DNA of 64,000 bases from Magnaporthiopsis rhizophila (taxonomy: Eukaryota > Ascomycota > Sordariomycetes > Magnaporthales > Magnaporthaceae), in assembly GCA_003049465.1 (NCBI GenBank), contig PYSS01000023.1, forward strand, positions 62,001 through 126,000, read 5' to 3'. The position numbers and the translations under genes were made by a program. Every line of letters begins with the position of its first letter. Position 1 is the stretch's first letter. Positions 10,062-21,266 of the stretch are shown one piece after another. Under the pieces are notes generated by a model. The model ran no database searches. It saw nothing but the letters and a program-made list of their open reading frames with translations, and was not told the DNA's origin.

Positions 10062-11210
10062 ATGGCGCCAAGGCTGCCAGCCCGGAGCTGGTCGGCGCTA
10101 TTGCCGCAGCTCTGTCTGCACCACCACCCCACATCGACGGCGACCCCGTTAGCAGTGGCCAGGACCCCGACGTTGCTGCTGCTGCTGCCGCGGACGGCCA
10201 CGCGCGGCGTCAAGTACGGCTGGAGCACGCTCCCCAAGCGGGCGGCCAAGCCGACGCGCTTCAACCAGCAGACGGCCGGGATCCCGGCGCCGACGACGGG
10301 ACCGGCGGCGGCGCTCAAGCGGCGTGAGAACACGACGCCGGTGCGGACGGGCGTGCTGGCAGTCAAGAAGGGCATGACGGGCTTCTACACGCGGCGCGGC
10401 ACCCGCATCCCCTGCACGGTGCTGCAGCTTGAGGCGGTGCAGGTGCTGCAGAACAAGACGCGCGAGCACAACGGCTACTGGGCCGTCCAGGTCGGCGCCG
10501 GGCCCCGACGACCCGCCACCGTGGCGGCCCCGCAGCTCGGCTACTTCGAGGCCAAGGGCGTCGAGCCGAAACAGCACGTGGCCGAGTTCAAGGTGCGCGG
10601 CCCCGAAGGCCTACTGCCCGTCGGCGTCCAGTTGCTGCCCGACTGGTTCCACATCGGCCAGTGGGTCGACGTGCGCGGCACCAGCCGCGGCATGGGCTTC
10701 GCCGGCGGCATGAAGCGTCACGGCTTTTCCGGCCAGCCGGCCTCGCACGGAAACTCGCTCAACCACCGCACCATCGGCTCGGCCGGCCCGTCCCAGGGCA
10801 GCGGCTCCAGGGTGCTGCCGGGAAAGAAGATGCCGGGCCGCATGGGCGGCGAGAGCGCCACGGTCCAGAACCTGGCCGTGCTCCGCGTCGACAACGAGTT
10901 AGGAATCGTCGTCGTCAAGGGCGCCGTCGCCGGCCCCAAGGGCGGGGTGGTCAAGATCCAGGACGCCGTCAAGAAACCCCCGCCGCCCGAGGACTGGGTC
11001 CGCTCCTCGAGGGAAGCCGTCTTGTCGCGCCGCCCGAACCATGGCGAGCTGCTCGAGGCCGCCCGCAAGAGGCACCTGGAGCTCAAGGAGGAGAGGAAGC
11101 TGGGCAGGATAGGCGAGCTCGTAGCCCAGCACGCCCCGAACAAGGAACCTTCTATACAGGAGCTTGCTTTGGAGAAACCAAGCCCCCAGGAGGAGCTGGC
11201 TGTTGCGTAA
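10062..11210 (+). CDS. MRPL9: mitochondrial ribosomal protein uL3m
   Basis: Large-subunit mitoribosomal protein of the L3 family, placed near the peptidyl-transferase centre in known ribosomes. Intronless, 382 aa. The chosen start at 10062 (MAPRLPARSWSALL) gives an Arg/Ser/Ala-rich presequence of about 60 residues, then GVKYGWSTLPKR. The L3 core follows: TGVLAVKKGMTGFYT, the central GFAGGMKRHGFSGQPASHG loop and NHRTIGSAG, PGKKMPGRMGG and GIVVVKGAVAGPKGG. The open frame extends upstream to an ATG at 9882, which would bury the presequence, so it is rejected. Shares a divergent promoter with the CCDC25-like gene. uL3m identification is firm; the symbol follows yeast usage. Confidence 0.93.
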   Translation: MAPRLPARSWSALLPQLCLHHHPTSTATPLAVARTPTLLLLLPRTATRGVKYGWSTLPKRAAKPTRFNQQTAGIPAPTTGPAAALKRRENTTPVRTGVLAVKKGMTGFYTRRGTRIPCTVLQLEAVQVLQNKTREHNGYWAVQVGAGPRRPATVAAPQLGYFEAKGVEPKQHVAEFKVRGPEGLLPVGVQLLPDWFHIGQWVDVRGTSRGMGFAGGMKRHGFSGQPASHGNSLNHRTIGSAGPSQGSGSRVLPGKKMPGRMGGESATVQNLAVLRVDNELGIVVVKGAVAGPKGGVVKIQDAVKKPPPPEDWVRSSREAVLSRRPNHGELLEAARKRHLELKEERKLGRIGELVAQHAPNKEPSIQELALEKPSPQEELAVA

Positions 11211-11444
11211 AATAGGGCTTGGTTTCAGGGGGTAATATCACGGCTGTAGATGGCCGAAACACACTCCAAATAATAAATACCCTTGTTGCAGATATATATC
11301 ACGCGGACATGGTAATGCTTTCATGTGCTTCTCCTTTTTTTCCTGTTATACATGTACTTCTAGCGCAGGCATGACCGGCGGGCTTCGCTCAAGAAAAAGG
11401 AGTATCGATACAAGAGTATATCTGCCACCAGCCCCTCAAGCCGC

Positions 11445-12158
11445 TTATTTCTTGTTCATCTGCCTGAACCCCCTGGTGGTGGGCTCGTCGTCATCGTCGT
11501 CAAAGTAGCCCTCCAGGCGCTTGTCGACCTGGATGCCCCTGAAGGGATCGCTGCCGGCGAGCAGGTCGATCTTTGTTCCGTCCTCGCGCTCGAGGCTCCA
11601 CTCGGTGGTCTCGAACATGCCGCGGGCGGTCGGCCTGGTGCTGGCGAAGCGCATGACGGCGGCGTTGCGGGTCCCCTTGACGGCGAAGCGGATGTCGATG
11701 CGGCCGTGCAGCTGGTTCATCTCGCCGCTGATCCAGGGGATCTGCTGCTTGAAGTAGATCTCGTCGCCCAGGTACTCGCGCGCCTCGGGCGACACGCGCA
11801 GCGCGTACAGCGTCGACGACACCACGGGGCTCGACATCTTTTGGTAGTTGAAGATGGCGACGCTGCAGGCGCCGATGAGGGCGAGGAAGATGGGGAGCGT
11901 GCGCGACCAGCGGAACTGGTTGGCCTCGACGTCTGTTTTTGGGTCGCTCTGTTAGAAATTTGTACATGACGGACTTCCGACTCGGGGTCACCAAACCAAC
12001 TCACCGGGAAGCTCCCGATCGGCGCGGCGCTCCATCAGCGGGCCGTCGCCGGGCCTGGGCGCCGCGGAGACGCCCCGCCGCTGGGCCGGCACAAGGCACC
12101 TCGAGGCCGGCGTCCTCAGCAGGAGGCAGATCCTGCTGCTTAATATCCTTGGCAGCAT
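11445..12158 (-). CDS. COA1: cytochrome c oxidase assembly factor COA1
   Basis: Mitochondrial inner-membrane assembly factor that acts on newly made Cox1 in yeast. Two exons, 12158-12005 and 11932-11445, joined GAC across a 72-base intron; 213 aa. The N-terminus MLPRILSSRICLLLRTPASR is a typical matrix presequence. A single TM segment (about residues 62-81, TLPIFLALIGACSVAIFNY) is followed by the Coa1 domain with LGDEIYFKQQIPWISGEMN, GRIDIRFAVKGT and a TEWSLEREDG motif. The acidic tail carries five consecutive Asp. Convergent with uL3m (234 bases between stops) and divergent from the four-TM gene. Confidence 0.85.
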
Positions 12159-12467
12159 GTTTTTGGGTTTCTGATCTGCACCGACATCGTCGTCGTCGGA
12201 ACCAGGCAGGCAGCTCAGAGCAAAATCAGCCCACATGGAGCTCCCATGCAATCTTATCGATCTTGCCCCGCTTCCGTCACAGCAAGAGTGGGTCCTCCAT
12301 TGCGAAACGGCGCGCCCAAATCAACGGCGACGACAGCAACGTCATCGAGGGACCGCGCAGGGCGTTGTCGATGCAGGCCGCGCAACGTCAAGCGCCAACC
12401 TCTACACTTCCCCCCGACTCCCAACTCCAAACGGCGCAAACAATCAACAACAACAAGCGCCCCGAAA
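12159..12467. promoter_or_regulatory. bidirectional promoter, COA1 / four-TM protein
   Basis: A 309-base interval between divergent start codons (12158 minus, 12468 plus). No recognised factor site or TATA box. Confidence 0.5.
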
Positions 12468-13320
12468 ATGGCGGTCATCCCGCGCAGCGCAACCGTGCGC
12501 CTGCGCAAGACCTTCCAGTACCCGACAGACGACTCGTCCTTTCCGGACTCGCCCGAGATCCTCGACGAAGACGGTAGGTTTCTTTTCTTCTGCTTTAACT
12601 TGGTACAACAAGCCCCTATCAAAGAAAACCCCGCTCGCTAACATGACCCGCCGCCGATCAGAACAAGACAACGTGATCCAAACCCTCGCCGAGCAAAACG
12701 AGTCCCGCAACCAGCAGTTCCGCCTCGTCATGCTCGCCCTCCCCGCCCTGTCCACGCTCCCTTACCTGTTCGGCATCCGGCTCCTCCTCGTGCCGGCCTC
12801 GCTGCTCCTGACCCTGCTCTCCCTCAGCTCGCTGGCCTCGACCGCATGGCTGCTGTACCGCCAGGACCCAACCGAGACGGGCATCCCGCGCCTCGACGCC
12901 TGGGCCGCCCGCCCCGCCACCATCACCACCACCGACCACGACGCCGCCGACGATGACAACGATGATGCCGAGACCCCTTTATCGCCCGCAGCCCGCCGCC
13001 GCCATCGCCAGCGCCGCCACTCGTCCTTCTCGCTGTCGGGCGGCCCCGGCGCAGCACTGCAGCTGCAGCAGCAGCGGTCGCCGCTCGAGACGCACCTGCC
13101 GCTGCTCAATGCGGCGCTGTGCGCCGTGCTACTGCTCATGGGCCTGGCCATTGCGCGGGGAGGCGGGGTTAGCCACCCCGACGCCCGTCTCGGCCGCGCC
13201 GTGCTCGCCTGCCTGCCCGCCGTCGTCTACGGCGTCGTCGTCGCCGCAAAACTCGTCATGGCCAGCGTCGACCCGGAGGCGGAGCTGACTGCGCTGAGGT
13301 ATGAGGCCAAGGGCGCGTAG
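12468..13320 (+). CDS. conserved four-TM membrane protein, function unknown
   Basis: Exons 12468-12573 and 12662-13320 (88-base intron, ending CGATCAG) give 254 aa. The N-terminal cytosolic part contains KTFQYPTDDSSFPDSPEILDE. Two adjacent hydrophobic stretches follow (about residues 57-75 and 77-100), then an acidic and basic low-complexity loop (DDDNDDAE, RRRHRQRRH), then two more TM segments near 180-197 and 212-234. It has the look of a fungal ER or endomembrane protein, but I do not recognise a named family. The start ATG has a purine at -3 and lies 309 bases from the COA1 start. Confidence 0.8.
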
Positions 13321-13782
13321 GGAAGGGTGTGGTGTAGCAGCTAGGAAAGTGTAAAAGCAGGTTCACGTCCAGTCCATTTTTGTTCGGTGTATTGGGGTTT
13401 ATGGCCACTGCTTGATGCTTTCAAAAAGTTCCATGAATGAATTATGAATCGTGAGTTTCTTTCTTGGTTTATGCGCACACGCCTTTTGTAACGAAGCAAA
13501 AAGGTAGCCCTTCATGTAATTATGCTATCTAGCATTACGTCTAATCAATGGTATTGAATACAATTTCCAGACAACACTCCGCTAGCGAGACTCTGATGCA
13601 ACCCTGAGCACGCGACATTATCACACAATACGGGCTTGGTATTATATCGGTATCAGCACTCACGACGCAATTCCTGACCGGCCCAATGAGGGCCCTACCT
13701 CTTTTTTGTACTTTATAGTTCCAACGCAAATGCAAAAAGGCAAGAGAATCGCAATATATCCGCCGTCATGCTACCCCGGAGC
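13321..13782. other. convergent 3' intergenic region
   Basis: AT-richer sequence between the stops of the four-TM gene and the NUC-2 gene. It should carry both 3' UTRs; no gene or repeat seen. Confidence 0.45.
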
Positions 13783-16700
13783 CTACGCATCTATCGTCTC
13801 GTTGAACCGCAGCACGCCGTTCGACTTGAGCATGCCGTCCACGCCCTTGGGAGGGCGGACAAACGGATCCGCAAACGGCCCCGTGGGTTCTTGTGGCCTC
13901 TCGCGAGACTTGTCGACCACCAGCGCCAGGCCGTGTGACTTGATGGCATCCACCAGCGCAGGCACCATGTCCTAGTGTAATAACATAATATGTTAGCAAG
14001 CCCCCCTTTTCTAAACCAGACAAGAGACATGGCAACAAGAGAGAGTCAACCTACCAGCAGGCGAGAGCAACATATCAAGCCCATGAAGTTGTTGCTCTGC
14101 GCCGTCCTGACCATCTCCTTGATCGACGAAGTCCGGCTGCCGCATGCCCGGATGACATCCGGAGGTGGCATGGCGGCAGTGCCCGCGACAGAAGCGGATC
14201 CCGCCCACTCCTCCTGTCCGAGGTCGTTGCAGAGGAAGACGGGGAAGTTGGGCTGCTTCCAGTTGAGCGCGGTGCAGAGGCTGGGGTTGTACGAGCTGAA
14301 GACCACGGAGCGGACGGCGTCGGGGGCCTGGGCCCGCTGGGCGCGAGCGTGGTCGAACACCACCGTCAGCACGGCGTCGACGAAGCCGTTCATGTCGGCG
14401 CTCGGCCCCAGGCTCAGACTTCTCTCCTCTTCGGCCGTCGGGTAGATGATCTGCACGTTGACGTGCATGCCCGTGGGGAGCACCGCCAGCGCCTCCTGCA
14501 GCGTGATGCCCGACGTCGCCAGGATGCGGTGCACATCCGAGATGCGGTCCAGCGGCATGCTCGACACTGCTGGGAGCTCGTTCCTGCCTGGCGACGACGC
14601 CACCGCCGTGACGAACTGGTCGTATGCCAGGCGAGAGACCGGGACTTCAACACCCCCGCAGGCAACCGTCCAAGAAGGCCACAGCACCGGCATGCCATCG
14701 CTCGTGTGCTGCAAGTACAGCCTCACAAAGTCGCCCGAGAGGCTCGACCCGGAGACGAACATGCTAGGCTGCCCGTCCAACTGGCTGGTGGCCTTCCAAT
14801 ACGTCTCGAAATCCGCGATCTCGAGTGGCACCCCCTGAAACGGCTTGATCACTTGTGTGTGGAAGCTGATTTGGCCGATGGCGCGGAGCCTCGGATCGAA
14901 CAGTGGGAGACAGCAGCTCCCCGAGCTGCTCAGCAGCGCCCGGAAGGTGTTGGGAAGCGCAACCGTCTTGGCGATGACCTTGGCGCCGTAGGTGGGGAAG
15001 ACGTCAAAGTCCAGTGTGAACGAGTCCAGGTTGTCGATGTGGAAGGAAACGAGGCGGGTGTCTTCTTGAAAGGGCAGGATGATGTTTTTCGGGATCACGT
15101 CCGAAACCTTGGAGGAAATGGTGAGTCGAGCCGCCGGGTACTTGCCGTCGTGGAAGAAAATAAGGGGTTGCTCGCCGCTCTCGTCAAAGGTCAGCTGCAC
15201 CACCGTCTTGGTGTCGAGGAAGTTGTGGCCGTAGCGACGCAGCGGGATGATTGGCGGAGGAAGCTCGAGCACGGGGATGGCATCCGGATCCAGAGCCATG
15301 GGCATAGGCGCACTGCTGCTCCCTAGGCCCATTGGGGCAAGCGGCGTCGACATGCTTGGTACCATTCCCGGGCTTGCCGCCGGCCTGACGCGGTTAAACG
15401 GGCTTAGCAGCCTCATACATTCCAGATGCCCCTCCCAGGCCGCGTAGTACATCGCGGGGAGGTCCTTCTCGTCCAGAATGTTGGGGTCAACACCGGCCTC
15501 CAGAAGAGCCTGGAGACAGGGCACGTTGCCCTCGCTGGCTGCATGGACGAGCGGGGTCCAACCGTAGAGCTTATCCATCAAGTTGAGATCGGCGCCGTAC
15601 TGCTGGAGCAGGAGAAGCAGATCTGGCGTCTGGCCCGACCTCGCCACCAGGTGCTGCGGGTAGAGTCCCTCAGCATCGGGCAGGATCTGGGCGCCATGCT
15701 TCAGAAGCAGCTCCACGATCGCCCCAGAGCCATGTTCACATGCAAGATTCAGGGGCACGTGGTCTGTGTCCGATGCCGGGTCGAGCCGCGCTGATCTGGC
15801 CAAGAGAAGCTGGACACATTCGAGATGGCCATGAATTATAGCGTGAATCAGAGGCGTGAAGTTGTCGTGGTCGATCAGATCGATGGTATTCGGGTCCGCT
15901 GGCCAAGGGTTGAACGCGACATAATTAGTATTGTAGCAGAGCAAAGAGCACTCTTAACAAAGAACAGATTTACCATCAAGAAGCGCTGCAAGCATATCGA
16001 GACGACCATGCATGCTAGCATAGTGGAGCGGAACACGGCCATAAACGTCGGTTCTGCTCACCACAACTCCCTGGGCCAGCCCGTACTGAAGCACGTATGT
16101 GTTGCCGTAGATGGTAGACTGGTGGAGACAGTTCCTCTCATTAATGTCATCCTCAGACTGCGCGTCGACGAGCCCGGTGCTCAGAAGCAGCTCAAGGGAC
16201 TCCTGGGGACCCTCGTTGATGGATGCCAGGAAGGTGCGCGTGATTCGTTCTCTGAGAGAAGGATCCATGGTCGACGAAGGCTCCGGGTCCGGCGATGACC
16301 TCATACGCCCCAGGAGATCCCGTAGGGAATCCAAGCTTCCAGACCGTACCGTATCCAGCAGGAGCGTATCTGCATCTCCCTCGTCGGTCCCCAGAAGGTG
16401 CTGACTGCTCACGACATGCTCGCGCTGATCGTTAAATGTGATCTGGTCGCCGTCTGCCCACGCGCCCAGCTCTTGAAGACTCGTTGTCGCTTGATCTGAC
16501 AGTTCGCTGATGACGGTAGCGTTGAAAAAGGGCTGAACCTCGACCGCTCTTGACAGGTACAGCTCCTTGGTCTTGGACTTGGAAGTCTTATCCCACTTCT
16601 TCAGGATCTTGGAAAAGGCCGTGCCGTTGATCTCGACGAACTGCTGCAGTTTGTTCAGGTCGTTGGCGAACTGCTGGAACCCTTCCTGGAGAGTTGCGAA

Positions 16701-17538
16701 CTTGGCTGATTTTCTTGATATGCCATGGTTCCGGGACTGGACGAGCTTCTTCTTGTCGAGAAGGGTCCGGAGTCTGATCTTGAGCTGTCGGGGGAATCTC
16801 CAAGATCAGACGGATGCTTTCCGGGGATCTGCTGTCGCGCGAAAGGGATAAACACGAAGAAAACTAACCTCGGCTTCTTTTTGGAGGTAGAAGGCGTTGA
16901 CCTTCTCCAGCTCACGTTCCTGTGCCGCCACCTTTGGTAAGCCAAGACCCCGGAGGACACTCATTGCGACGGGAAGGGATCGTCATCGTACCAGTTGAAA
17001 GAAGAATGTCGCCTTGTTGGCCTGTAGGGCAGCTTGGGAGTCTATAGAGCCGGCGGGATGGTGGCCCCCATTCTGAGCGCTCAGAACAGGAGTTGCCGAG
17101 AGCCTCTTGATGAGCTATATGGCGCATGGTTAGCGGCACGAAACGGGCGCCCGCGGCTTGGACTGGTGCAGCTAGGGCTTCATGGCGAGCGCCCCGGTGA
17201 TCATTTCCGGCAAGGTCGCACCGTACATGCCGCTGCAATGCCTGCCCCCCATGCTGCGTCCATGGTGGGACTTTGTCTAGCAGGGGTCGAGAAAATTGGG
17301 GTTATCTCACCTTTTTCAAAGCCTTGTAGTTGACAAAGCTTGCTGCATACTCGGGGACCTCAAGCTGCCGTTTCTGGATTTGTTTTCCAAACTTCCTGAG
17401 GCAGCAAAGACATGAGTTAGCAGCTACATGTCTGCCAGGAAATTGCTAGGCCAGTGGTAACCACCACTCTCTCCCGCTATTCAACCAGCCTTTTCCTATC
17501 TGGTCACGTCTTGTCCTCGGGGCGAAGTCTTCTCACAT
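13783..17538 (-). CDS. nuc-2: phosphate-system regulator NUC-2/PHO81 (SPX-ankyrin-GDPD-like)
   Basis: Homologue of Neurospora NUC-2 / yeast Pho81, which under phosphate starvation inhibits the cyclin-CDK that keeps the Pho4/NUC-1 activator inactive. Exons (minus): 17538-17537 (AT only), 17395-17311, 17114-16992, 16919-16869, 16784-15974, 15898-14055, 13971-13783; 3105 coding bases, 1034 aa. SPX domain: MKFGKQIQKRQLEVPEYA, YKALKK, ATFFFQL, ERELEKVNAFYLQKEAE. Ankyrin repeats run from roughly 290 to 530 (YGRVPLHYASMHGRLDMLAAL, NFTPLIHAIIHGHLECVQLL, GWTPLVHAASEGN). The C-terminal half is GDPD-like, probably non-catalytic. The start codon appears interrupted by a 141-base intron (ACTAT|GTGAGA ... 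CTCAG|GAAGTTT). Length fits NUC-2 (about 1,066 aa). No CACGTG-type NUC-1 site was noticed upstream. Confidence 0.92.
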
Positions 17539-19689
17539 AGTGCGTAGGTGGGGTGCGGGTCAAAGGCCGGTGGCGGCAAGGAATTTTAGAGCGACCGGCC
17601 GGGGTGCGAGTCCAAGACAGAGGACTCGAGAATAAAGGATTACGGATGGTCTCCTGGGACGGCCGCATGCGGGAGGGCAGGACGAATGGCTGCCCGCAGG
17701 ATCGTGCAGATCAGTGTTGCACCAACAGGCGTGGGCAACGACTGGCTGGCTATCTGGCGGCTTCTGCTGCTAAGAAGTTTGTGTCAGGGTCTGCCGTGGC
17801 ATTCGTTGGATGTTGCGAGACAACAATGTGAATAGCTGGCACATGGGTTGCTTTGTGGCACAATAAACAGCAAGCAAGAGGGGAAACGCGGACCACGATA
17901 GAACGTCAGGGAGTCGAGTGCGGAGAGAAAAACGATTTGATCTGGCCGCCGGAATGCACCGAGGTGCGGCATTGTCCGTCTCGGCATGCAAGCACAAACT
18001 TCGCGGGGAGAGAGAAATGAAAACGCAAACGGTAAACGGGGCCAGAGGGGAACGAAGGAGCGACCGGCTGGGTACCGCAACCCACTCCACACAGAGAGGT
18101 GGGATCAACAGGGATGTTTCTCTGCCTGTGTTGTCCGTTACCCGCTTGGGCACCCCATCACAGTTCCCAATGGGGCAGACGGCAGATGACGTGGGACTTT
18201 CAGCAGCTCCGTCACAAACCTACCTAGACACTCACTCGGCTAAGCCCCGTGGCCCAATGAGGCAACAGTAAAGACCTGTTGGCTGCGGCAGGCAACACAG
18301 GCAAGCCGCCTGTGTGGGGGTCAGCCATGCCTCAGGTGACATTGTCCCATGCAAGCTGACGGCAATATGCGGCGGTAACCGCTGAGGTAAAGAGACAGGC
18401 AGCTTTGCTCGACTTGGCATGGGGTGTATCGACAGGGCTAGGGTTGTCGGGCAGGGGGTTCTCGATGTTGGTGTCTTACAGAGTGCCAACAAGACGTGGT
18501 GATGCAAGGGCCCGCCTGACCCAGATTTCCAGCAGCCGACTAGATCACCAGCTGGTGCTTGCGAATATGTGATGCGTCCAACGGGCAGATGCCTTGAGAT
18601 ATCTATCCTAAACTTGAACACTTGTCAGACCACAGATTCCAAGAGCTGCCGACGCAGCCAGCCTACAGTCAACATCCAAGCAGAGACCAGACAAGACTGC
18701 CCGACGGTTGGGGTAATACAAGGGCCTAACGCAGCAATTTCCACAGACCAGGATGAGGTTGAAGTGCTCGGGAGACCGGTCAGATCGTCGGGTGCCAGGG
18801 ACTTGTGCCTGTAGGTATCATGCAATATGAGCTCTCTTGCGGATATGTGCTTGGCCGTTGTCAAGGGGGGCTCGAGGGATGGGCGGGAAGGGGAATGTGA
18901 AGGTAATTCAATGCATGTGGGAGTAGCTATGATGGTTGATTGGTCTAAGAGCAGCATGGTGTGGAATGCGGACGCTATTCGCAGCTTTCGAGCGGCTCGC
19001 TCTGGTCGGCGACGCCTACGGCGACGTTCAGGAGCTCGAATAGACAGGAGAGCATACCTAGAAGCTGGTACCTAGGTAGTTAGGTACGAACGTAGGTACC
19101 TAGGTATGAACCGAAGCTGTAGGTGTAGCTTAGCCGGTAAGCAAAGCAGGCTTGGTGGTTGGGCCGTGGCTTGCTGTGATGAGACCTCAATTCAGCGATT
19201 CTGTGGCTTTTTGGCGTTGGGCGTTGCGGGGGGTTTTGATGCGCCAGGACAAGTTTTGATGTGGTAGACGGAGAATGACCCGGGCTCGCCTGCAGACTGC
19301 AAGCTCGGCTTTCCTAAACAGGCCTTCCCACTCTCAAGACCAGCTCTCGAACCCCTCTTTCTCTCTCTCCCTCTTCCGCTCTTTCAACCGTCCCAGGTCA
19401 CAGACATCCGCAGTCGTGCTGCAGAACTTACCCGTCGGGGGCTGGTGGAGATGGAGGAGCCGTTTGTGGTACGTCCGCCGAATGTGGCGCGCGGCCTTGT
19501 CTATCCCTGTTTCTAGAAACCGCAGGCGTCCAATGAGGGTCGGCCTTGCGCCCATGTGCTCGCTTGACACGTCGAGCGCGAGGCTGAAGCCCAGTTGTGC
19601 GGGAAAGTCGCCGCAGCAAGGTGGGGGGCGGGCTGTGGTGCCGGTTTTCAGAACTTTGTGTTGCGGCACTGTGCTATGGGGCAGACACA
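17539..19689. other. long gene-poor region upstream of nuc-2
   Basis: No gene is supportable over 2.1 kb. The nuc-2 promoter should lie at the left end. Two perfect TACCTAGGTA palindromes occur at 19069-19078 and 19097-19106 within a longer TAGGTAC-rich patch. The right end runs into the AT-rich repeat island. Confidence 0.45.
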
Positions 19690-20262
19690 GTGTCAGCTGA
19701 AAAAGAAAAAAAAAAGAAATTAACAATTAAACGTATATATATATATATATATAAAATAGGAAAGGAAATAGGAAGAAAAATACGAAAGGAAATAGGAAAA
19801 AAAACTTACGAAAGGAAATAGGAAAAACGTTGGAATGGCATTTGCGTGCGCGTGCGATCCGGAAAAGGGAGGCCGGCACGGAGGGCCCAGGGATCCTCTG
19901 GATCCCGCACGGGCCAATCGGGCCTGCCACGGCTAGAGCGGAGGATCGTCCTTTGGGCGATCGCCTCGGCGCATATAAAGGGCATTCCTGTGCCTTACCT
20001 TAGGCAGATAGATTCCTTCCTCCTTAGGGGCAATATAGGACCTTTTCCCAGATCAAGACGATCACTGTACATCACTTTTGGAGATCTCCGAGCCGCCTGA
20101 ACAGGAGTAACCTACTCCTACCAACAAAAAAAAATCTTACGAAAGGAAATAGGAAAAAAAAAATACGAAAGGAGTTACTCTTTTAAAAGGAAAGTCGTTT
20201 ATTGCTGCCTATATACCTAATCAGTGGCCTTTTGGTGTACCGCTTTCTTTCTGGTCTGCCTG
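19690..20262 (+). mobile_element. MITE-like element, 5'-truncated copy, interrupted
   Basis: Same family as 3792-4067, in the opposite orientation. It starts inside the element with AATTAACAATTAAACG and a TA dinucleotide run, followed by TACGAAAGGAAATAGGAAAA units repeated at about 19777, 19807, 20138 and 20164. It ends with GTTTATTGCTGCC, then CTTTCTGGTCTGCCTG, matching the other copy's terminus. The first terminal repeat (AGCCCAG end) is missing. The middle is interrupted by a GC-rich 299-base insert at 19828-20126. Confidence 0.65.
19828..20126 (+). mobile_element. probable solo LTR nested in MITE
   Basis: A sharp-edged insert of about 299 bases, far more GC-rich than its host. The ends are CGTTGGAATGGC and CTCCTACCAACA, giving a short inverted GTTGG/CCAAC. 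AAAAA lies on both sides, compatible with a 5-base target duplication, although the host is A-rich there. A TATAAA box lies at 19974-19979 with transcribed-looking sequence after it, as expected for U3/R/U5. No internal retrotransposon sequence is attached. Confidence 0.5.
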
Positions 20263-20790
20263 CCTACCTCCCTAGACTCCTGAGCAGTGAGAACTGTGAA
20301 CGTGCCACCCAGATTGGCCCTTCACATGAAACTCCATTGCTTCTTGGGCCCTGACTTTTCAAACCTCTCTCCGCAGCTCAGGTCAAGCTTCTGCCCAAGG
20401 AGAGATGCTTCTTGCCGTGTTAAAATCTTGCATTGGGTATCTTTTCGCCGCCAGAATCCAAAATGCCCCGATAGCCGAACCAACCACTCCATCCACTTCC
20501 ACTCATACTGAATTTTGCTTGGCTGGAAAACTCGCACACATGAACCCTTTTCGGCTCGCACACTGTTCACACATCCATCGAAACGACCCCGATCACGTGC
20601 TTGAGGCGCTTCCTCTTTTCGCCCAATCCTCCCGTAATCGGCTGCTCCAACGCGAGCAGAACTTCAAAATCAGGCTGCGCTGGGACGGCGGCCATGTTTG
20701 CTTGTCATTCAATTGCCGTCGTTCAATTCTGTGGTTGAGATTGTTGGATCGGGTTGGTGGTGTTTGTGTTTGGAGTCTAGATCTTCATTG
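20263..20790. other. spacer between repeat copies
   Basis: No gene or recognisable repeat. It separates two inversely oriented, complementary truncated copies of the same element. Confidence 0.4.
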
Positions 20791-20932
20791 TTTCCTTTCT
20801 CGTTTCCTTTTTTATTTTATATATATTGAATTGTCAAATTCTTTTAATGAAAAAAATTGTTTAACCTGACGGAGGAGTTTTATTCGGCCGGGGTTACTTT
20901 TCTGGTATATCGTTTTTTCTCTGGGCTACGTG
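20791..20932 (-). mobile_element. MITE-like element, 3'-truncated copy
   Basis: On the minus strand it begins CACGTAGCCCAGAGAAAAAA, continues with AAAGTAACCCCGGCCGAATA, CTCCTCCGTCAGGTTAAAC and GACAATTCAATATATAT, and ends in GGAAACGAGAAAGGAAA. It therefore carries the terminus missing from 19690-20262. It matches the right part of 3792-4067 with mostly transition differences. Confidence 0.65.
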
Positions 20933-21266
20933 GTAGGCATTGGTAGCCAGATCCGTTGCCAGAGATCGCACGTGGGCTCACGATCAGAAGCAAATTTGAG
21001 GAGGAAGTTGAAAGGAAAACCAACGGTTGGGGCGCTGATCTGCAACCCTGAACCTTAACCCGACCGAATATTGACAAACGGGTGCCATATCCGCCGGTGC
21101 CTATACTTCCTTCATGTCCACCTCGGTGCTGTCATCTGCCATGTGCTACAGACTTCTATTCAGATCGACGTTCTGATTATGCTACTTAAAGCACGAAAAA
21201 TATGAAATGCCGATGCATCTACGCTGGTAAAGATCCAATAATCTAGGAAATAGAAACCCGACCACT
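20933..21266. other. intergenic, downstream of VPS20
   Basis: Holds the 3' flank of the VPS20 gene. Nothing else recognised. Confidence 0.4.

Noticed and set aside
17393..17429. A 32-base intron (ACAT|GTAGCTG...CTCAG) as source of the nuc-2 AT
   Set aside because: Too short for a fungal spliceosomal intron; the 141-base alternative with a GTGAGA donor is preferred.
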